Source: Burkholderia glumae LMG 2196 = ATCC 33617 (GTDB taxonomy: Bacteria > Pseudomonadota > Gammaproteobacteria > Burkholderiales > Burkholderiaceae). Taken from it: a DNA stretch of 64,000 nt. Below are positions 57,232 through 64,000 of this stretch, in pieces. Under the pieces are notes generated by a model. It saw only the letters and a list, made by a program, of their open reading frames with translations, did no database searches and was not told where the DNA came from. Position numbers and translations under genes: made by a program. Location of the stretch: contig NZ_CP009434.1 in assembly GCF_000960995.1 (NCBI RefSeq), forward strand, positions 1,178,001 to 1,242,000, given 5' to 3'. Every line of letters starts with the position of its first letter. The first letter of the stretch is position 1.

Positions 57232-60200
57232 CGCGGGTCTCCCGAGCCGGAGGCGGCCGGCTGCATGGTCTGGGCGGACGGCGGCGCGTCGGGCGCGATG
57301 CGCCAGATCGCGAACGGCAGCCCGTGCGGATCGAGGTTCACGTACTGGCGCGTGCCGTGCCAGTGGCCGGCGTGGCCCGTGGCGAGGTCGGTGGCGCGCA
57401 GCGCCGCGCCCTCCGGCACGGCCCAGCCCGCGTAGAGCGCCGCGTCGAGCATGAAGTCGGTGGCCTGCGGCGCCCAGGGGTCGAGGCTCACGGCCGCCAC
57501 GATCACGCTGTCGAGATTCGGCGTGGCCTTGCGGAACACCAGCACCGCATCGTTCGGCGCCTCGAGGAACGTGATGCCGAGGTGGGTCTGCAGGGCCGGA
57601 TGGGTGCGCCGCACGCGGTTCAGGAGCGCGATCTCGCCGGCCAGGTTGCCGGGCCGGTGCCAGTCGCGCGCGCGCAGTTCGTATTTCTCGGCGTCGCGGT
57701 ATTCCTCGCCGGCCTCGTCGAGCGGCGCCGATTCGCCGATCTCGAAGCCGCTGTACATGCCCCACACGCCCGACAGCAGCGCCGCCAGCGCGGCGCGGAT
57801 CACGAACTGCGAGCGCGGCGCGTTGTGCAGGTAGCGCGGGTTGATGTCGGGCGTGTTGACGAAGAAGTTCGGCCGGAAGAACTCGCGCGGCGGCCCGTCG
57901 GCCAGCTCGCGCAGATAGGCGCGCAGCTCGTGCTTGCTCTCGCGCCAGGTGAAGTAGGTGTACGACTGCGAGAAACCGATCTTGGCGAGCCGGTACATCA
58001 TCGCCGGGCGCGTGAACGCCTCCGACAGGAACACCACCTCCGGATGGCGCGCGCGAATGTCCTCGATGAGCCAGGCCCAGAACGGCAGCGGCTTGGTGTG
58101 CGGGTTGTCGACGCGGAACAGCTTCACGCCCGCCTCGATCCAGTGCAGCACCACGTCGCGCAGCGCGATCCAGAGATCGGGCATCGCGTCGGCCGCGTAG
58201 AAGTCGGGGTTGACGATGTCCTGGTAGCGCTTCGGCGGGTTCTCCGCGAACCGCAGCGAGCCGTCCGGGCGCCAGGCGAACCAGCCCGGATGCTGCGCGA
58301 GCCATGGGTGATCGGGCGAGCATTGCACCGCGAAATCGAGCGCGATCTCGATGCCGTGGGCATGCGCCGCCTGCACCAGCGCGCGGAACGAGGCGAGCGT
58401 GCCCAGGCTCGGATGGACGTCCGCGTGGCCGCCGATCGGCGAGCCGATCGCGTAGGGGCTGCCGACGTCCTCCGGCCCCGCGCGCAGGCTGTTGTTGCGG
58501 CCCTTGCGCGCCGTCAGGCCGATCGGATGGATCGGCGGGAAATAGAGCACGTCGAAGCCCATCTCGCGAATGCGCGGCAAATGACGGGCGACGTCCTCGA
58601 AGGTGCCGTGGCGCTGCGGGTCGTCGGCCGCCGAGCGCGGGAACATCTCGTACCAGCTGCCGAAGCGCGCGGCGCGGCGCTCCACGTCGATCGGATAGAC
58701 GCTCGGATCCTGCGTCGCGGCGCTACGCCGGCCGAGCGCCGCGTAGGCCGCCGCCGTCGGCGGCGCCAGCACCAGCGCGAGGCGCCGCTCGGCGTCCGAC
58801 GCATCGAACTCGGCCACCAGGCGGCGCAGCTCGGCCACCGAGTCGCCGCCGTGGGTGCCCTGCGCGGCGTCGAGCGCGTCGGCCAGCAGCGCGCGCGCCT
58901 CCTGCAGCTCCAGCGCCACCTCCTGGCCGGCCTGGTGCTTCTTGCCGATGTCGTCCACCAGCGAGCCCCAGTCGTCGCGCCAGGCCACCACGCGGAACAG
59001 GTGGCGGCCGATCCGGTCGAGCGGGAACGCGGCCTGCCAGCGGTCGTTGCCGAGCGGCGCGAGCGGCACCTCGTGCCACTCGGCCTCGTCGGCCGCGCGC
59101 CACGCCACCACCGCGCCGAGCCGCGCATGGCCGTCCGCGATCAGCGTCGCGCTGACCACCGCGCGCTCGCCGACCACGCGCTTGGCCGCGAAACGGCCGC
59201 CGTCCACCGCCGGCTCCACCCGCTCGATCGCGATGCGGTCGGCCGCCAGCGCCGCCGCGAGCGCGTTCGCGCCGGGCTTGCCGCGCCGCCGCGCGCCGCC
59301 GCTGGCGTCGTCGGACGCCTCCTTGCCGGCCTTGCCCCTCGCGTGCCTGGCGTCTTTGGTGTCTTTGGCGTCCTTGAGATCCTTGCCCGGCTTGACCGGC
59401 TTCGCGCGCGAGGCGCGCAGCAGCGCGAGGCCGCCCGGCGGCAGCTCGAGCGCCTCGAGCGGCGCGGCCTTCGCGCGGCGCGCGGCGGCCAGCGGCGCGA
59501 AGCGCGTGAACGCGCCCGGCACGCCGGCCAGGCAGGCGGCGGGATCGACGCGCGCGGCGCGGTCGAGGTCGGGGTTCAGCGCGATCAGCAGCGCGTCGTC
59601 GGCCTGTTCGAGCGAGGCGCCGCTGCCGCGCAGCAGCACCGTGGCCGCGGCCTCGGCGCCGCTCAGCGCCGCCAGCTCGCCGCGCGAGGCGAATACCGGC
59701 GCGGCGCGGCGCCAGCGGTTCGCCTCGGCCAGCGCATCGGAGAGATCGAAGGGCGCCGCCTCGAACGCGTCGCGGAACGCGCCCGGCTGCGCGTGCGGCG
59801 TCATCAGCGGGGTGGCCACGCCGCGCTCGAAGCCCATCGGCACCAGCCAGCCGGTGCCGAGCGCCGCCGCCGTATCGAGCGCGCGCCGGTAGCCGCGCTC
59901 CAGCACCTCGCGCGAGGCGCCGCGCAGGTCGTGGGCGAGGCGCGGGCCGTCGAACGCGTCGGGGTAGGCGATCGGCGAGCCCACCCGCCGCAGCAGCGCG
60001 TGCTCGTCGACGAGCCACGGCGCGCGGCCGTCCCACCAGCGCAGCGACGAGAACACCCCGTCGAAGCCGGCGCCCTCGAAGGCCGCCAGCGTCTCGCGCG
60101 CATGGCCCGGGATGCCGGCCAGCCAGCGCACGTCGTGCAGCTCGCCGCGGCGCGACGCGAGCCAGGCGCGCCACCATTGCGCCGGCAGGCGCTGGGGCGC

Positions 60201-60707
60201 GTCGATCAGGAAGCCCGCGACGCCGGCCGCCGAGAGCGTCGCGAAGCGGCCGTGCCACCAGCCCGATAGCGCGTCCGCCACCTCCGGGCGGGCGAGGTCG
60301 GCATAGGCCACCGTCTGCTCGAACGCCGCCGTGCGCGGATCGATGCGCGCGTCGTCGTGATGGCGCTCCACGTACCAGTCGGGCGAGGCGCGCCGCAGCG
60401 GATGCTCGATCGCGATCCGGTCGAGCGTGACTTCGAGCATCAGCTTCAGGCCGAATTCGCGCGCCTGTTCGGCGAGCCGGGCGAGCGCGTCGGCCGTGTC
60501 GAGCTTCGTGGCCAGCGCCTCGGCCGGGCGATCGTGATCGGCCACCACGCGCGGATGGCCGCCGCGGCCCACCGCGCTGAATGCGCCGATCAGCACGTGA
60601 TCGAAGCCGCCCGCGGCGATCCGTTCGAACCACGCCGGCCAGGCTTCGAGCGCCCCGACGAAGCGGGCGTCGCAGAAGTAGAGATGCGGGGAGAAAGGGG
60701 AATCCAT
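57228..60707 (-). CDS. glgE: Maltose-1-phosphate maltosyltransferase GlgE with extra N-terminal half
   Basis: Extends alpha-1,4-glucan using maltose 1-phosphate (GH13_3). 1,159 residues, against 660-700 in standard GlgE. The standard enzyme corresponds to about 490-1159: N-domain (RIAIERVEPAVDGGRFAAKR), then Asp in FRVDNPHTKPLPFW (about 867), Glu in VFLSEAFTRP (about 895), and NTPDINPRYL (about 950). Residues 1-435 resemble a second, degenerate barrel; LMLEVTLDRIAIEHPLRRA parallels IALDFAVQCSPDHPWLAQH of the active half, but catalytic residues are not evident. A charged Lys/Asp/Arg linker (about 435-485) joins them. It is the first gene of the operon. Confidence 0.93.
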
Positions 60708-61054
60708 TTAACCGTCCACGAGGTGGAGTGGGGCGGCCCAAGCCGCTGACGGCGATGAACGACGCAACCCGCGTGCCTGCTGTTTTGCCGTAATGGGGAC
60801 AGGGGTGTGCGCGGTGCCGCGCGGGGGCGTGGGATCGGCTTGCTGCGCCGCGATGCAAACTGGGCGCGCCAGTGTAGTTTTTACAGCGCGCCGCGCCCCC
60901 CGCAGCTGCGGCCGGCGCGGCCTGGAGCGGACCGTGAATTGGTTACAATTCTTGCGGATTGTCCTGGTGATGGTTACAGACGCCTTTCGCCTGCTTGGCT
61001 ACACTCGCATCGTCGTTCGTTCACATCCTTTCCTGATATCGAAGAGCTTTGACC
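60708..61054. other. Divergent promoter region of glgE and the glycine-zipper gene
   Basis: 347 bp with no gene. It must contain the promoter of the long glg/tre operon on the minus strand and that of the gene at 61055. GGTTACAATTC near 60944 holds a TACAAT -10 candidate for the plus strand. No clear operator was recognised. Confidence 0.45.
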
Positions 61055-61504
61055 ATGACCAAGCTACTGACCCGACTCGTTGCGGTGGCGGCCCTCGGCG
61101 CCGCGCTTTCCACGCCGGCGCTGGCGCGCGGCGATCTCAACAATGCCCTGGGCGGCGCGCTCGGCGGCGTGGCCGGCGCGGCGCTCGGCGGCGCGGTGGG
61201 CGGCAGCACCGGAGCGGTGATCGGCGGCGCCGTGGGCGGCGGCGCGGGCGGCGCGGTGACGTCGAGCCGGCGCGAGCGCACCGGGGCGATCATAGGCGGG
61301 GCTCTGGGCGGCGGAGCGGGAACGGCCGCGGGCAACGCGATGGGCGGGCGCTCGGGCGGCTTGATCGGGGCCGCGCTGGGCGGCGGGGCGGGCTCGGCGC
61401 TGGGCGGGAACCTGTCCCGGTCGAATTCCTATGAGGACGACTACCGGCGCGGGCGCCACGGCCACGGGCGCCATCATTATCATGGCCCCCGGCGCTGGGA
61501 TTGA
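61055..61504 (+). CDS. Exported glycine-zipper protein
   Basis: 149 residues. A Sec signal peptide (residues 1-24, cleavage near ALARG) is followed by repeated GGALGG / GAALGGAVGG patterns, the glycine zipper found in outer-membrane or membrane-inserting proteins such as the 17-kDa surface antigen family. There is no lipobox Cys. A hydrophilic His/Arg/Gly tail (RRGRHGHGRHHYHGPRRW) ends it. ATG at 61055 follows GAAGAG. Function unknown; an envelope role is likely from the signal and zipper. The segment has extreme GC and repetitive coding, so similar open frames on the other strand are artefacts. Confidence 0.78.
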   Translation: MTKLLTRLVAVAALGAALSTPALARGDLNNALGGALGGVAGAALGGAVGGSTGAVIGGAVGGGAGGAVTSSRRERTGAIIGGALGGGAGTAAGNAMGGRSGGLIGAALGGGAGSALGGNLSRSNSYEDDYRRGRHGHGRHHYHGPRRWD

Positions 61505-62564
61505 GCGCACGGGCGGCGCGCCGCGCCGTCCATCTCACCCAGTCACGAATGAGCGCCTGGTGGTCGTGACGGGTTCATGAAGGCCGCGCTCGCCGCCGCC
61601 GGGCTGTCAGCGCCCGGCATGGAGGCGGAACCGGCCCCGACGCACGGGCAGCCTGCCGCCGATCGCTCCGCAGCCTGCCGCATCAACGCAATGCCGGCCG
61701 CCATGGCCGGCACCGGCTGATGGCCGGGCACGCCGCCCCGGGCCGGCCGCCGCCCCCGGCGAGGTGGCTCGATCGGCCGCCACGGCGCTCATCGATGAGC
61801 GGCGCGATCCTGTTCCCGATTCCGTTGCCGCGACCGCGCAGGTCGATGGCTCGCCGCACCGGATGCCGCCTTTGCCTCCGGCATGCACTATCCCCACCCT
61901 ATCCCCACCATTTGCCAGCCGCGCCTTGTCCGCGCGCGGGCCACGCGCATGACGCGGGCGGTCGCCGTGCCGCGACGCCCTCCGGAGCCAAGCCAATCCG
62001 TGGCAGTACTGAAAAACTTCGCGAAGCTTCTCGCCTGGCCGGGAGGTTTGCTCGATCAGGCAGACCCTCGGCAGGTTCGGTCGCGTGCTTGACCAGGCTG
62101 CCATCTGCGGGCATGACGGCAGGACTGCGAACGAGTGCGGCGCGTGAGACTGACAGGCCGGCGCCAGCGAAGGAGCCCGCCGCTGGCGAACGCGCTTTCG
62201 CGTGCCTTGAACGGAACCCGTGCCGCGGGGAGCCCGCTCAGGGCCGACCCGCGTCAGCGGGAGGCCTGCACCGAAGGCGCCTTGCTGATAGGCCCCTATC
62301 GTCCTGAGGCAAGTTCCCGAAGCGCGGTATCCCGATCGGCCTCCCTGCGCCGCGGGACAGGCAGCGTCGACCCGACAACGATGCTTGCCGGCCATGTCAT
62401 CTTGTCGCAGGCAGAGCGGACAGGCCCAGGCCAATAGGTGTGCAGCGCCGGGTCCTGAATGCTCGACCGGGAAGTCGAGCACAGGGTCTTCCCACCCCTT
62501 CAGTCATTTTGCAGGCGGCCGTAAACAAGGTGGAAGAATGTTCCGACACGGATTGGGAGCCGCA
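61505..62564. other. About 1 kb without a supportable gene
   Basis: No family could be recognised in any frame. The longest open frame (61607-62482, minus) has odd composition (many Cys, Arg, Ser) and no good ribosome site. The hairpin-forming GCCGGCCGCCATGGCCGGC near 61694 is not followed by a T-run. Promoter and leader for the chemotaxis gene should lie at the right-hand end. Confidence 0.45.
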
Positions 62565-64000
62565 ATGAAAAACATGACTGTATCCACCCGCCTGATCGCC
62601 GGGTTCGGGTTGTTGACCGCGCTGTTGCTGGCAGTGGCGGCAATTGGCTTTTACGGGTTGTCTCAGTTGAATGGCACGCTGGACGATATCGCGCGCGTGA
62701 ACAACACCGAGACGAAGCTGGCGAACCGGCTGCGCTCCTCGATACAGGATCGGGCGATCGCCGTGCGAAATTTGGCGCTGCTCAGCGACGCGCAGGACAT
62801 GGCCAAGGAGGCCGAGCGCATCAGCAAGCAGGAGCAGATCTATGCCGACGCGTACCAGAAGCTGTCGCAGATGTTCGCGGACGAACCCGGCACGACGGAG
62901 CGGGAGAAGACGCTCCTCGCCCAGCTCAAGCAGGACGAAGCGGCAGCCCTGCCGCCGCTGCGCAAGGCCGCCCAGTTGGGCTTGTCGAACGACAGGGCCG
63001 GCGCGACCCAGGAACTGCTGCAGAATGCCAGGCCGCCGCAACGGAAATGGCTGGCACGTGCGATCGAGCTGGCTGATTTCGAGGACCAGCTCAACGACCA
63101 GGCGCAGGGCAGCGCCGTGAGCCTGTACTCGAGCGTGCGGGTACTGATCGCGGCCATCGTCGCGGCCTCGCTGCTGGTGGCGGCCGTGACCGCGGTCCTC
63201 ATTACGCGCAGCATCCTGAGGCAGCTTGGCGGCGAACCCGGCCTCGCGCAGTCGGTGGCGGCGGAGATCGCCAATGGCAACCTGATGGTGGACCTGCATC
63301 TGAAGCCCGGCGATTCGACCAGCCTGATGGCCTCGCTGGAAGCGATGCGCGCCAGGCTGACCTCGATCGTGCACGGCATCAAGACCTCGGCCGAATCCAT
63401 CTCGGTTGCCGCCAACCAGGTTGCGCAGGGCAATGTGGATCTCTCCCAGCGCACCGAGGAACAGGCGGCATCGCTCGAAGAGACGGCGGCCAGCATGGAG
63501 GAACTGACCTCGACGGTGAAGCACAACACCGACAATGCCCGGCAGGGCAGCACGCTCGCGGTCACGGCTTCGCAGACCGCTTCGTCGGGCGGTGACGTGG
63601 TCCGGCAAGTGGTGGGCACCATGGATGACATCGCGTCGAGCTCGCGCAAGGTTGCCGAGATCATTTCCGTGATCGAGGGCATCGCCTTCCAGACCAATAT
63701 CCTGGCGCTCAACGCGGCGGTCGAGGCGGCGCGCGCAGGCGAGCAGGGGCGCGGCTTCGCGGTGGTCGCCGGGGAGGTGCGCACGCTGGCGCAGCGCAGC
63801 GCGGTGGCGGCCAAGGAAATCAAGGAACTGATCGAGACGTCGGTATCGCATGTGGCAGCGGGCTCGCAATTGGTGGCCGGTGCCGGCACGACCATGGACG
63901 AGATCGTGCGCTCGGTGAAGCGGGTCAGCGACATCATGGGCGAGATCGCGTCGGCGTCGGCGGAGCAGAGCACGGGAATCGAGCAGGTCAACGTGGCGGT
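62565..64000 (+). CDS. Methyl-accepting chemotaxis protein (3' end outside window)
   Basis: Membrane chemoreceptor that signals to CheA/CheW. 478 residues are visible. A first membrane helix (about 9-31), a four-helix-bundle-type periplasmic domain (about 32-185), a second membrane helix (about 187-210), a HAMP domain, and the signalling hairpin follow. The conserved hairpin tip reads IISVIEGIAFQTNILALNAA then VEAARAGEQGRGFAVVAGEV. Methylation-helix sequence (EEQAASLEETAASMEELT) is present. ATG 62565 is chosen because GGGAG lies 5 bases before it; an upstream in-frame ATG at 62538 is possible. The reading frame remains open to the window end. Confidence 0.93.
   Translation, partial: MKNMTVSTRLIAGFGLLTALLLAVAAIGFYGLSQLNGTLDDIARVNNTETKLANRLRSSIQDRAIAVRNLALLSDAQDMAKEAERISKQEQIYADAYQKLSQMFADEPGTTEREKTLLAQLKQDEAAALPPLRKAAQLGLSNDRAGATQELLQNARPPQRKWLARAIELADFEDQLNDQAQGSAVSLYSSVRVLIAAIVAASLLVAAVTAVLITRSILRQLGGEPGLAQSVAAEIANGNLMVDLHLKPGDSTSLMASLEAMRARLTSIVHGIKTSAESISVAANQVAQGNVDLSQRTEEQAASLEETAASMEELTSTVKHNTDNARQGSTLAVTASQTASSGGDVVRQVVGTMDDIASSSRKVAEIISVIEGIAFQTNILALNAAVEAARAGEQGRGFAVVAGEVRTLAQRSAVAAKEIKELIETSVSHVAAGSQLVAGAGTTMDEIVRSVKRVSDIMGEIASASAEQSTGIEQVNVA

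Noticed and set aside
61607..62482. A 291-residue minus-strand frame as a new gene
   Set aside because: Its composition is irregular, no ribosome site or family motif supports it, and equally open frames occur on the other strand.

Overview
The window is high-GC chromosomal DNA from a beta-proteobacterium, most likely Burkholderia in the broad sense. The protein sequences, the rpsU-yqeY-dnaG-rpoD order and the seven-gene glucan/trehalose operon point there. This genus call rests on recognition of families, not on a search. Three zones stand out.

Zone 1 (1-20064) is conserved housekeeping DNA: the 3' part of polA, an NDH-2 type NADH dehydrogenase, a Tat-exported dienelactone hydrolase-like protein, a sulfurtransferase, a Rieske oxygenase, the isoprenoid set xseB-ispA-dxs, folE2, tsaD divergent from a YhiN-like flavoprotein, the macromolecular-synthesis genes rpsU-yqeY-dnaG-rpoD, and a tRNA with a CAU anticodon that looks like tRNA-Ile2.

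Zone 2 (about 20065-38199) is accessory and heavily decayed. Directly after the tRNA lies the relic of a Tn7-like transposon (tnsB-tnsC-tniQ on the minus strand, transcribed toward the tRNA). It has been broken by stacked insertion sequences: an IS66 element in tnsC, an IS481 element in tnsB, and an IS3 element cutting off the 5' end of tnsB that itself carries a second IS66. Most insertions have exact target duplications, and removing the elements on paper restores both reading frames. tnsC also has an in-frame TGA just after its Walker A motif. Beyond the IS3 element come a truncated TcmP-like gene (possible cargo), a LysR remnant, an IS2-like element broken by an IS5 element, a decayed partial copy of a thioredoxin gene, an ABC transporter pseudogene, and the intact thioredoxin gene with a large uncharacterised C-terminal region.

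Zone 3 (38200-64000) holds a nicO/DUF1007 metal-transport pair, a divergent HxlR regulator and short-chain dehydrogenase with repeated operator-like motifs, and then an operon of about 18.8 kb on the minus strand: glgE, treS-maltokinase fusion, glgB, glgX, treZ, malQ, treY. Four of its six junctions are ATGA overlaps. Together these genes describe a trehalose/alpha-glucan cycle: TreS-Mak converts trehalose to maltose 1-phosphate, GlgE polymerises it, GlgB branches it, GlgX and MalQ trim and rearrange it, and TreY/TreZ return trehalose. GlgE carries an extra N-terminal half that looks like a degenerate second amylase barrel. The window ends with a glycine-zipper protein, about 1 kb without a supportable gene, and the 5' part of a methyl-accepting chemotaxis protein.
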